DNA of 64,000 nt. It comes from Hoeflea marina (GTDB taxonomy: Bacteria > Pseudomonadota > Alphaproteobacteria > Rhizobiales > Rhizobiaceae). A program made the position numbers and the translations under genes. The stretch covers positions 124,001 through 188,000 of the forward strand of contig NZ_QGTR01000001.1 of NCBI RefSeq assembly GCF_003182275.1, written 5' to 3'. Below the pieces are notes generated by a model. The model worked only from the letters and a program-made list of their open reading frames with translations, ran no database searches and was not told the origin of the DNA. Numbering within the stretch: position 1 is the first letter of the stretch; each line of letters opens with the position of its first letter. Shown in pieces: positions 17,545 to 25,374 of this stretch.

Positions 17545-18516
17545 CTATTTCTGCGGTATCGTCGAGGTCGGCGCCCCGTCGGTGCCGTTGCCGTCGACGT
17601 GATTGTTGCCGTAGGACTGGATCTTGCCCGAGTTGACGGTCTGCATCCCGGTGGAATTGCCGGTGACGTTGCTGTTGGACATCCGCACCGTGCCCGCCGT
17701 GCCGTCGGCGCGGATCCCGGCGACGCTGGCATTGCCCTCGATCGTGACATTGTCGATCATCACATTGGCGGCGGAGCTTGCTGCGACCACCAGCAGCCCG
17801 ACGTCGCGGTTGCCGGACAGCGACGTGTCGTGGACGGCGACATTGACGGTGCCGGTGGTGTCGCTGGTCACCACCCTGAGGCCGGTGATGTTGTCGTTGA
17901 CCTGCGAGTGGTCGATGACAACCCTGGCGCTGGCGCTGCCGGTGGGCCTGATGCGGATGCCGGTACCTGCCGCGCTCGCGGTGCTGCCGTTGTTGCTGAC
18001 GATGGTGTTGTCCACGAACAGCGAGGCGGTGTTGGCCGGCGCGAATTCGATCCCCATGCCGTTGGGTGCCGCGCCGCGGAAGCCGCTGATGAACGAATTC
18101 TGCACATGCAGCGATGCGCCGGCGATGAAGCGGATGCCGTTGAGGCCGGTCAGCGCGCCCTCGATGTCGAGGCCGCGCAGCACCACCACGTCGTTGACGC
18201 CGGCATTGACGATGATGCCGTTGGTGCCGCTGGCCAGCACGCCGGCCTGGCTGCCGGTGCCGTCGATGGTGATCGCCTTGGTGATCGTGACCGCGCCGAA
18301 GCCGCCCGGGTCGAGCACGCTGATCTGGCCGGCGGCGGCGGTCTTGGAGATCGCGCCGGCGAAGGTCTTGCACGGCGCCGTCCGGCTGCAGGGGTTGGCG
18401 TCGTCGCCGACACCCGAAACCCATGTCCGCAAGGCCTGGGCGGAGGCGGATGTCGGAGCGGCGGGTATGGCGACCGCCAGAAGCAACAGGGCGCCAATAA
18501 AGGTCAGAATGCGCAT
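17545..18516 (-). CDS. secreted right-handed beta-helix protein
   Basis: A 323-residue protein with a signal peptide (ILTFIGALLLLAVAIPAAP, ending SASAQA) and a mature part with repeating short-strand turns rich in Asn, Gly, Thr and Val, such as GIIVNAGVNDVVVLRGLDI and NVTIEGNASVAGIRADG, the pattern of parallel beta-helix proteins. The start of the mature part, RTWVSGVGDDANPCSRTAPC followed by KTFAGAI, is typical of a widespread family of secreted pectate-lyase-fold proteins whose function is mostly unknown. GGGAGGATCC precedes the ATG. No catalytic residues are recognisable, so it may bind surface polysaccharide rather than cleave it. Confidence 0.85.
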   Translation of the reverse strand: MRILTFIGALLLLAVAIPAAPTSASAQALRTWVSGVGDDANPCSRTAPCKTFAGAISKTAAAGQISVLDPGGFGAVTITKAITIDGTGSQAGVLASGTNGIIVNAGVNDVVVLRGLDIEGALTGLNGIRFIAGASLHVQNSFISGFRGAAPNGMGIEFAPANTASLFVDNTIVSNNGSTASAAGTGIRIRPTGSASARVVIDHSQVNDNITGLRVVTSDTTGTVNVAVHDTSLSGNRDVGLLVVAASSAANVMIDNVTIEGNASVAGIRADGTAGTVRMSNSNVTGNSTGMQTVNSGKIQSYGNNHVDGNGTDGAPTSTIPQK

Positions 18517-18672
18517 TGCGGATCCTCCCGTAGGTGATTTTTCAGATTCTATTTGAAAAAGTGCATTCAATACATACACCAGGCTCATGACTGGCGCAAT
18601 TGCCGGCGATGCATCTGCGAAAAATCAGTTTCTATACTTGGGAGCGGCAGTTTTCGCGGGCGATTGTCCGGC

Positions 18673-18808
18673 GAGCGGAGGCCTTCAGGGCTGCAGTGAC
18701 TCGGGGCGCATCTGCTTGCTGCGTCGGGGCACGGCTCCCTGAGCGGAGGCCTTCAGGGCTGCAGTGACTCGGGGCGCATCTGCTTGCTGCGTCGGGGCAC
18801 GGCTCCCT
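18673..18808. repeat. perfect tandem duplication, 2 x 68 bases
   Basis: The 68 bases at 18673-18740 are repeated without a mismatch at 18741-18808; both copies begin GAGCGGAGGCCTTCAGGGCT and end ACGGCTCCCT. The identity implies a recent slippage or unequal-exchange event, or an assembly artefact. Confidence 0.9.
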
Positions 18809-18994
18809 CCGGCACTGCGGCCACCGGAGCCACCCGCGCCGCAGGCACGCCGCCCCTGTCGGGGGGGCGGCGCTCCGGTATCCCCTCATCGCCAGGCGGG
18901 CGACGACCTGCGGGCTCGGCTCGAGCCGCGAGGGCCGAGGGGCGAATAAGCGGAGCGCGGCCGGGTGCCGGATGGGTGCCCGTGCGATCGATCC

Positions 18995-19056
18995 GGCGAC
19001 AGCCTGCCTCGAGCATGGAGGTCATTCCCGCCCGGTGCCGGAAGCAGGCTGTCGCC
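18995..19056. repeat. 13-base inverted repeat
   Basis: GGCGACAGCCTGC at 18995-19007 pairs perfectly with GCAGGCTGTCGCC at 19044-19056 across a 36-base spacer, just downstream of the small secreted protein gene at 19076. It could form the 3' end structure of that minus-strand transcript or be the ends of a small repeat element. Confidence 0.65.
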
Positions 19057-19075
19057 GACCTGGCCGATGCGCCGT

Positions 19076-19426
19076 TCAGTCGCGACCGAAGCGCGGGCGG
19101 ATGCGCATGATGTCGTCGTCATAGTCGGGCCGGTAGCATTTGAGCACCGGGCATGACGCCGTGTCGCTGGCCGGCACGGACGCCCGCTGTGTCACCTCGC
19201 CGAAGGTGCACGAACCACGATTCGACACATAGCGGTCGTAGAGCGTGATCGACGAGTTGCGCGGCGACGGATGACGCAGGATGGCCGCGCCTTCCCGGGC
19301 AAGCGTCTGCTTGATGGCGCCGCAGGATTGGCCCAGCGTTTCGATCCGGCTGATGGCCGAAGCCTGGCCTGCCATCACCAGGGTCGAGAGCGCCAGAGCG
19401 GCGGATAATGCATGTCTCATCTTCAT
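19076..19426 (-). CDS. small secreted cysteine-containing protein, unknown function
   Basis: A 116-residue protein with a signal peptide (HALSAALALSTLVMAGQASA). The mature part has four cysteines (LGQSCG, GSCTFG, ASCPVLKC), which probably form two disulfides in the periplasm. Similar small SQ..C..K proteins of unknown role occur in rhizobia. AAGGA lies about 9 bases before the ATG at 19426; an ATG two codons later is possible. It is divergent from the CoA-binding protein gene. Confidence 0.75.
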   Translation of the reverse strand: MKMRHALSAALALSTLVMAGQASAISRIETLGQSCGAIKQTLAREGAAILRHPSPRNSSITLYDRYVSNRGSCTFGEVTQRASVPASDTASCPVLKCYRPDYDDDIMRIRPRFGRD

Positions 19427-19510
19427 TGTCGTTTTCCTTTACCAACGCCCCACTCTATGCAAACTGGCGCTCCGGTCAGCGATATCAACGCGAAACAATG
19501 CGGCGGAACG

Positions 19511-20047
19511 ATGAATCACGACAGCTATGACAATGCCTATATTTCCTCGATCCTGCATTCGGTGAAGACCATCGCCATGGTCGGCGCGTCGGCCAACGAC
19601 GTCCGCCCCAGCTTCTTCGTCATGAAATATCTCATCGACAAGGGGTTTCGCGTCATACCGGTCAATCCGGGCCAGGCCGGCAAGGAGATCCTCGGTCAGA
19701 CGGTCTACGCGAGGCTCGCCGACATTCCCGAGCCGATCGACATGGTCGATGTCTTCCGCGGCTCCGACGCCGTTCCCGGCGTGGTCGACGAGGTTCTGGC
19801 GCTCGACCCGCTGCCCAGGGTGATCTGGACCCAGCTCACCGTGCGCCACGACGAGGCGGCCGCCCGCGCCGAGGCAGCCGGCATCAAGGTGGTGATGAAC
19901 CGCTGCCCGAAGATCGAATATGCGCGCCTGTCGGGCGAGATCGGCTGGAGCGGCGTCAACAGCCGGGTGATCTCGTCTAAGAAGCCGCTTCGCCGCGACG
20001 GATTCCAGAGCTTCGGGCTGCGCGGCAGGCCGGACCCGAAGGACTGA
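19511..20047 (+). CDS. CoA-binding domain protein (YccU type)
   Basis: A 178-residue protein made of one Rossmann-like CoA_binding domain, as in succinyl-CoA synthetase alpha subunit but without its ligase parts. The pattern TIAMVGASANDVRPSFFVMK, the GFRVIPVNPGQAG strand and MNRCPKIEY near the C terminus match the stand-alone YccU group. It probably binds CoA or an acyl-CoA, but no physiological role is established. Confidence 0.9.
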   Translation: MNHDSYDNAYISSILHSVKTIAMVGASANDVRPSFFVMKYLIDKGFRVIPVNPGQAGKEILGQTVYARLADIPEPIDMVDVFRGSDAVPGVVDEVLALDPLPRVIWTQLTVRHDEAAARAEAAGIKVVMNRCPKIEYARLSGEIGWSGVNSRVISSKKPLRRDGFQSFGLRGRPDPKD

Positions 20048-20157
20048 GGCGCGCGGTGTGTGCTCCCTGTCGCGTTCCCCGCGCGGCTTTGGAACCAATC
20101 GGCGGCTGCCGGGTTGAAGGTGCTCGGGCCGATCATGGCTCGCAGGAGACCACGGAC

Positions 20158-20373
20158 ATGGGTAGCACCAAGGACAAGATCACCGGCATGGCCAACGAAG
20201 CCGCCGGCAACGTCAAGCAGGGCGCTGGCAAGGCTGTCGGCAACGAAAAGCTCCAGGCCGAGGGCAAGGCGCAGGAAATCAAGGGCGAAGGCCAGCAGGC
20301 TGTCGGCAAGGCCAAGGCCGCCGTCAAGGACGGCGCCAAGGCTGCCTCCGACTACGCCAACAAGAAGCTCTGA
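20158..20373 (+). CDS. CsbD family stress protein
   Basis: A 71-residue, very hydrophilic and charged protein of the CsbD family (DKITGMANEAAGNVKQGAGK, GNEKLQAEGKAQEIKGE). The repeated Lys/Gly/Ala/Gln composition is that of cytoplasmic stress-induced, largely disordered proteins; members are induced by osmotic or general stress in several bacteria. CAGGAGA precedes the ATG and a strong terminator follows, so it forms its own transcription unit. Confidence 0.92.
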   Translation: MGSTKDKITGMANEAAGNVKQGAGKAVGNEKLQAEGKAQEIKGEGQQAVGKAKAAVKDGAKAASDYANKKL

Positions 20374-20397
20374 TCCGGGCGATCATGGGAAGCTTGA

Positions 20398-20428
20398 GGG
20401 ACGGACCATTTGGTCCGTCCCTTTTTTT
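20398..20428 (+). terminator. intrinsic terminator of the csbD-like gene
   Basis: GGGACGGACC and GGTCCGTCCC form a perfect 10-base-pair stem with a 4-base loop, followed by seven T residues. Confidence 0.95.
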
Positions 20429-20446
20429 CACCGCCGTCCGCGCCCG

Positions 20447-21235
20447 TCAGACCGTCGGCACGGTGCCGCCGTCGATGGTGTATTCGGCGCCGTGGATGGC
20501 CGCGGCCCGATCGGAGGCCAGGAAGGCGATCAGCTCCGCCACCTCGTCGGGCTCGGCCGGACGACCGATCGGGATGCCGCCCAGCGCGTCGAGAATGCTC
20601 TGCCGCGCCGCCGCCTCGGTGATGCCGGAGCTGTCGGCGATCCGCTCCACCAGCCGCGCCGAGGCGTCGGTGTAGATCCAGCCGGGCGCCACCGCGTTGA
20701 CCCGCACGCCCTTCGGCCCCAGTTCCTTCGACAGCGCCTTGGAATAGGTCGACAGTGCCGCCTTCGCCGCCGCATAGGCGATGGTCGAGTCGTAGAGCGG
20801 CAGCCGCCGCTGGATCGACGAGGTGTGCACCACCGCTCCCTTGCCCCGGGCGATCATGCCCGGGACCAGCAGCCGGTCGAGCCGCACCGCGGTCATCAGG
20901 TTGATGCCGAGCTCCGCCGCCCAGGCGGCGTCATCAAGCGCGGCAAAGCCGCCGCCGGGCGACGACGAGCCGCCCACCACATGCACCAGGATATCGACGC
21001 CCCCGAGCCTTGCGAGCGCCGCCTCGGCCAGGTGCCCGACACCCTCGACCGTCGACAGATCGGCCTGCACGAAGCTGTCCGCATCCAGATCGTCCGGCGC
21101 GCCGCGCGCCGCCGTCAGCATGCGCCCGCCGCCGGCTGCCAGCCGCGCCATCACCGCCCGGCCCGCGCCCTTGCTGCCGCCGGTGACGACGATGCGCTTG
21201 CCTTCGAATTCGGTCGCGTCGATGCGCGCGCCCAT
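20447..21235 (-). CDS. SDR family oxidoreductase
   Basis: A 262-residue short-chain dehydrogenase with the cofactor motif TGGSKGAGRA near residue 19, the catalytic Ser in HTSSIQRR and the Tyr-x-x-x-Lys in IAYAAAKAALS, and the SDR end pattern ASDRAAAIHGAEYTIDGGTV. Its start overlaps the stop of the upstream NTF2-like gene (TGATG), so they are translationally coupled. With the divergent HxlR regulator this resembles small inducible detoxification units. The substrate is unknown. Confidence 0.92.
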   Translation of the reverse strand: MGARIDATEFEGKRIVVTGGSKGAGRAVMARLAAGGGRMLTAARGAPDDLDADSFVQADLSTVEGVGHLAEAALARLGGVDILVHVVGGSSSPGGGFAALDDAAWAAELGINLMTAVRLDRLLVPGMIARGKGAVVHTSSIQRRLPLYDSTIAYAAAKAALSTYSKALSKELGPKGVRVNAVAPGWIYTDASARLVERIADSSGITEAAARQSILDALGGIPIGRPAEPDEVAELIAFLASDRAAAIHGAEYTIDGGTVPTV

Positions 21236-21591
21236 CAGGAGATCGCCAGGCGGGCGATGGCGCCGTCCGCGAGGACGAAGCGGAAGCTCAATTGCACGGG
21301 GCTGCCGGGAAAGCCGCCGGAGACCTCGGCGTCGACCACATGCACATCCGGCCTGGCCTGGCCTCCGTCCTCGAGCCGGTAGCCGGTGACGCGCGGCACC
21401 GCCTGGTTGGCGATGCTCGCCTCGAGGATCCAGGCGCGGATTTCGTCCGTGCCGGCGTGGCTGCGGCGCTCGTCGCCGACCACGGCGTCGGATGCGAACG
21501 GGGCGAGCATCGCCTCGGCGTCGAGCCGCGCATTCGCCTCCAGATAGGCCGAGATCGGGGCGGGCAGGGCGGGGGAAATCTGGTCTTGCAT
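21235..21591 (-). CDS. NTF2-like (SnoaL/DUF4440-type) protein
   Basis: A 118-residue protein of the nuclear transport factor 2 fold: AYLEANARLDAEAMLAPFAS is the opening helix pair and HAGTDEIRAWI the typical following segment. Proteins of this fold act as isomerases, hydrolases or ligand binders. It is the first gene of a two-gene operon with an SDR, which it overlaps by one base, and is divergent from an HxlR regulator, with 55 bases between starts. Its function is inferred only at the level of fold. Confidence 0.85.
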   Translation of the reverse strand: MQDQISPALPAPISAYLEANARLDAEAMLAPFASDAVVGDERRSHAGTDEIRAWILEASIANQAVPRVTGYRLEDGGQARPDVHVVDAEVSGGFPGSPVQLSFRFVLADGAIARLAIS

Positions 21592-21646
21592 CGGGACATC
21601 CGGTTCGTTTGTTGCGATGGTCCGGATATGCGGATAGGCTGCGGGA

Positions 21647-22048
21647 ATGACAAGAACCGACGAAAACGTAAGGTACCCACTAAGAAGTAAGCGCCCCGAT
21701 TACGCCCCGGGATCCGGCGCGCGCAGCGTCCAGAACGTGCTCGGCGTGCTCGAGGGCCGCTGGAAGCTCATCATCCTGTTCGAGCTCTTCGGCGGTCGGC
21801 TCAAGCGCTTCTCCGAGCTCGAGCGCGCCATCCCGGCCATCTCGCAGAAGATGCTGATCCAGCAGCTGCGCCAGCTCGAACGCGACGGCGTGGTGGCGCG
21901 CATCGTCCACCCCGAGGTGCCGCCGCGGGTCGAGTATCATTTGACCGAATGGGGCCAGCGCCTCTGTCCGGCGCTCGACCAGCTGCTCATCTGGGCGGAA
22001 TCGGCTCCCGACGAAATCCGGCAGGCGTTGATCGTGCCGGAGGGCTGA
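21647..22048 (+). CDS. HxlR family winged-helix transcriptional regulator
   Basis: A 133-residue regulator with the HxlR signature: VLGVLEGRWKLIILFELFGG, RFSELERAIPAISQKMLIQQ and a wing ending in PPRVEYHLTEWG. There is one conserved N-terminal region without cysteine, so redox sensing through a Cys is unlikely. It is divergent from and only 55 bases away from the NTF2/SDR operon, its most probable target. Confidence 0.93.
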   Translation: MTRTDENVRYPLRSKRPDYAPGSGARSVQNVLGVLEGRWKLIILFELFGGRLKRFSELERAIPAISQKMLIQQLRQLERDGVVARIVHPEVPPRVEYHLTEWGQRLCPALDQLLIWAESAPDEIRQALIVPEG

Positions 22049-22092
22049 GGCCCGGCCGGTTGCCGCCATCCGCGATGCCGCCGCTGGCGCTG

Positions 22093-23508
22093 CTACAGCG
22101 CGGCGAGATAGGTGGGCAGCTTGCTCATGCTTTCCACCACGATCAGCCGCTCGATCTCGCCCTTCTTGAAGGCGGCGAGGAAGCGCTGGTAGTCCTTGAA
22201 CACCACGCAGCCGTTGGACTGCGAGCGGCTGCCGCCGCCGGCATACATGTAGGTGTGGGCGAGCAGGCCGTCCCGGTTGAACTTCTTGCGTCCGTCGGCG
22301 GGCAGGAGACGGATGGCCTCGACGCCATGGAAGCGGCTTTCGCGCATCCGGAGATTGTAGAGATTGGGCGGTGTCGGGCCACGGTTCTTCTGTTTCACAT
22401 AGTCCGGATCGTCCTGCATGTGGGCGAGGCCCGAATGCGCCTCGAGCTTCTCGCCGTTGGGCATGTGCACGATCGCCGACGAGATGTCGTAGACGGCAAC
22501 CTTCGCGGCCCGGCCGGGAAGCCGCTTGCTCGAGCCGCCGCCCAGGAGCCGGCCGAAGATGCCGCCGGATTTTTCCTCGTCCGCCGCCACGTCCGGGCTG
22601 GCATAGGCGAGCACGCTCTCGGGCTTTTGTGGGGTGGCGGCCGGCCGCGCCGGGCGCCTGGCCGGCACGACTGCCGCCTCGACAACCTCGGCCGCGACCT
22701 GAACGGAGGCCGCCGCAACGGGTGCCGCCACTTGCGGCCGCGGCTCAGGCACCGGCACCATCATGGCAAGTTCGACGGCGGCCGCGCCTGCCTCGGCAAC
22801 GGCGGCAGCCGCGGCGTCGCGGGTCTCAAGCGCGGCGGCAGTCCCGGTTTCGGCGACCGACTCGGCCAGTGCCAGCGCAATCATCATCGGCGCGACAAAC
22901 TGCTCGGCGGAGGCGGCGAGCGCGGTGGCCCCGATCCTTTGCTGCCAGTGGCTCGCCGCCCCGGCGGCAGCGGCGGAATGAAGCTCGGCCACCTCGAAGG
23001 GCGAGGAGGCGATCCATCCGTCGCGCCTGCCGGGCAATTCGGCGGGCGCTGCTGCCGGAGGCGAGGAAAACCGCTGCGGATCGATGTCGGCGGCGTGGGC
23101 CGCTGCCCGCGGGCCGCGGGCGACGCGGGCGGCCATCGGGCTTGTGCCGGCTGCCGGCGGGTTGACCGGAACCGCAGCGGCGGGCTTCGGCTCGACAAGG
23201 GCGATTTCGGCGGCCTCCACCCGATGATGGACGCGCAGCGCCTTGAAGCGGGTCGCATCCGCCATCGGCGCGACCGCTGCGCCGTGCGCGGCCGGCGTCG
23301 CGGTGAAGCCGCCGGCAAAGCGCGAAAGCTGATGCGCCAGCAGTGACGTCACCGCAATCAGTGCAGCGACACCGAGCACCGCCGCCGCCTTCGCGCCATA
23401 GGGTCTTTTCTTCGAACGCTGACGCAACCCGTACACACGATCAGTCAAATCACAGTCCTCGATTGTCAGTGCCGCGCCCGCTGGTCCGGGCCGGTGATTG
23501 CAGTGCAT
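22093..23508 (-). CDS. DUF2778 (Tlde1-like) domain protein with long Ala/Pro-rich region
   Basis: A protein of about 471 residues. After a basic stretch comes one membrane segment (AAVLGVAALIAVTSLLAHQL), then about 250 residues rich in Ala, Pro, Val and Glu, and a C-terminal domain with HMPNGEKLEAHSGLAHMQDD and HTYMYAGGGSRSQSNGCVVF (Cys434). That is the DUF2778 pattern, related to L,D-transpeptidase-like Tlde1 toxins that attack peptidoglycan. In rhizobia such membrane-anchored members are chromosomal and mostly uncharacterised, so a cell-wall role of the host is as likely as toxin use. No immunity gene is seen. The start is uncertain: a TTG at about 23451 with a better GAGGA is an alternative. 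Confidence 0.7.
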   Translation of the reverse strand: MHCNHRPGPAGAALTIEDCDLTDRVYGLRQRSKKRPYGAKAAAVLGVAALIAVTSLLAHQLSRFAGGFTATPAAHGAAVAPMADATRFKALRVHHRVEAAEIALVEPKPAAAVPVNPPAAGTSPMAARVARGPRAAAHAADIDPQRFSSPPAAAPAELPGRRDGWIASSPFEVAELHSAAAAGAASHWQQRIGATALAASAEQFVAPMMIALALAESVAETGTAAALETRDAAAAAVAEAGAAAVELAMMVPVPEPRPQVAAPVAAASVQVAAEVVEAAVVPARRPARPAATPQKPESVLAYASPDVAADEEKSGGIFGRLLGGGSSKRLPGRAAKVAVYDISSAIVHMPNGEKLEAHSGLAHMQDDPDYVKQKNRGPTPPNLYNLRMRESRFHGVEAIRLLPADGRKKFNRDGLLAHTYMYAGGGSRSQSNGCVVFKDYQRFLAAFKKGEIERLIVVESMSKLPTYLAAL

Positions 23509-24051
23509 GCCCGTGGAGGAGCCCGCCGGCGTCCACCCGATCGGTTGAACATTGCAAAGCCCGGTCAATGACGGCCGCATCCGACCGCCAGTCTGCCGGT
23601 GATCCCCAGCATGCTCGATCATGGTAAAGAAAGGATTTCGAACTCCTCTCCACGGCAAAAGCCCCCAGATCATGGAAATCGGGTGAGAGTGGGGCAGGGT
23701 CGGGCGGGGGAGTGCGGCCCGCCGCCTCGGCGTGCGTGGCCGGGCGACGGCCCGACATTGCCGGGGCTCTCTCCTCCCTCATGCCGACCTCCGAGCCGGC
23801 ATCCGGCCGACCGTGTCCGCGAGCCGGGACGCCGTTGCGGATATGGGGACAGTTTGGGTCCTGCCCCACGGTGTGGTCCGCCGCCCGAAGCAAACCGTCC
23901 GCGGCCACCCCGGGCTGCCGCCGCGCGGTGGCCGGATTCCGCCTTCGGCCACCCATTTTCGTGGCGCGGCAAGAAGAACCGGTTCGCTAACCCTTGATCG
24001 CGCCTATATACAACGCCAGTCGACGACCGCGAAATTCACCCGCTTCTGGAA
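23509..24051. other. intergenic region before the DUF475 gene
   Basis: About 540 G+C-rich bases with no supportable gene. A 10-base inverted repeat, GTGGGGCAGG at 23689 and CCTGCCCCAC at 23860, is widely spaced. The promoter of the TerC-like gene probably lies near the A+T-richer stretch at 24000-24015. Confidence 0.45.
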
Positions 24052-25125
24052 ATGGACGATATGGCGAACTGCAAATATTTCACCTGGGCGTTCCTGGCCA
24101 CGATTCTGGGACTGGTGCTCGGCACCTGGTTGGGCTGGAAGGCGACCGGAACGCTCGCAGGCGCGGGTCAGTTCCTCTTCATCTGCGCAGTGCTCGCCGT
24201 GCTTGAAATCTCGCTGTCGTTCGACAACGCCATCGTCAACGCGGCGAAACTCAAGACCATGACGCCGATATGGCAGCACCGGTTCCTGACCTGGGGCATC
24301 CTCATTGCCGTCTTCGGGATGCGCATCGTCTTCCCGCTCGCCATCGTCGCCGTCGCCGCGGGCATCGGGCCGTTTGCGGCCATCGCACTCGCGGTCGAGC
24401 AACCGCACGAATACGCCCGCATCATGACGGAATCCCATGTGAGCATTGCCGCGTTCGGCGGCACGTTCCTGATGATGGTGGGCCTCGGCTTCTTCTTCAA
24501 CGTTGAGAAGGACGTGCACTGGATCCACTGGATCGAGACGCATCTGGCCAGGATCGCCGGCATCAAGGGCGTGGAGGTCTTCCTTGTCCTCGTCACGATG
24601 GTGGCGTTCTCGCGCTTGCTCGACGCCGAGACCGCGCGGACCTTCCTTCACTCCGCGATCTACGGCCTGATCACCTTTCTCGCCGTCGAGATCCTGGGCA
24701 GCGTTCTCGACGCCTCGCAGCAGGCCATCGAAGGCGTGGCCAAGGGAGGGCTGGGGGCGTTTCTCTATCTCGAGGTGCTGGATGCGAGCTTCTCGTTCGA
24801 TGGCGTCATCGGTGCATTCGCACTCTCCCAGAACCTTTTCGTGATCGCCATCGGCCTCGGCATCGGCGCCATGTATGTCCGGTCGATGACCATCATGCTG
24901 GTCGAGAAAGGAACCCTCTCGCACTATCGCTACCTTGAGCACGGGGCCTTCTGGGCGATCCTCGCCCTTGCCGTCATCATGTATGCCCAGACCATGGTGC
25001 ACATCCCCGAAGTGATCACGGGTCTCTTCGGCGCAGGCCTGATCGGCGTGGCGCTCTGGTCGTCGATTCGCTGGAAGAAGGCGAACCCGGAAGAGGATCC
25101 CGCGCTGCCGGCGGCGGCCGACTGA
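24052..25125 (+). CDS. DUF475/TerC-like integral membrane protein
   Basis: A 357-residue protein with about nine hydrophobic segments. It has the two TerC-type motifs EISLSFDNAIVNAAKL and LDASFSFDGVIGAFALS, whose acidic residues in membrane helices are thought to coordinate metal ions. DUF475 proteins are relatives of TerC, linked to metal export and tellurite resistance, but here no other ter gene is nearby. An ATG at 24061 is an alternative start. The metal substrate is not known. Confidence 0.88.
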   Translation: MDDMANCKYFTWAFLATILGLVLGTWLGWKATGTLAGAGQFLFICAVLAVLEISLSFDNAIVNAAKLKTMTPIWQHRFLTWGILIAVFGMRIVFPLAIVAVAAGIGPFAAIALAVEQPHEYARIMTESHVSIAAFGGTFLMMVGLGFFFNVEKDVHWIHWIETHLARIAGIKGVEVFLVLVTMVAFSRLLDAETARTFLHSAIYGLITFLAVEILGSVLDASQQAIEGVAKGGLGAFLYLEVLDASFSFDGVIGAFALSQNLFVIAIGLGIGAMYVRSMTIMLVEKGTLSHYRYLEHGAFWAILALAVIMYAQTMVHIPEVITGLFGAGLIGVALWSSIRWKKANPEEDPALPAAAD

Positions 25126-25374
25126 AGGCTTCCGAAAGCCGCAACAGCCGAGCCCTGAAAACATGGCGACGGCCTGGCGTCGAGGGATACAGGGCGGTCG
25201 GCGGTCGCCCGCCGCCGGCACGAGGCCGCTCTGCCGAAACCGGAGGCACTTCTGGACCATTGCCTGCAAATCCATCCTCCTGCGTCCATCCCCGGCGGAA
25301 AAATCGTCTTTGACCTCCAGTCCCGCATGCGGGATAAAGCTCCCCACGCCAAACGGCCAAACAGGGAGAGGTCC

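Larger units (their letters stand above)
18517..19075. other. intergenic region with tandem and inverted repeats
   Basis: About 560 bases without a convincing gene. Open frames here are short, Arg/Pro-rich and have no ribosome-binding sites. It holds a perfect 68-base tandem duplication (18673-18808) and a 13-base inverted repeat (18995-19056), annotated separately. Confidence 0.6.

Noticed and set aside
18632-19025. Small genes around the tandem duplication
   Set aside because: Frames are Arg/Pro/Ser-rich, pass through the duplicated repeat, and have no start signals.
25126-25374. SAM-II or SAM/SAH riboswitch before metY
   Set aside because: The GATAAAGCTCC stretch is suggestive, but the required pseudoknot stem and conserved loop were not found.
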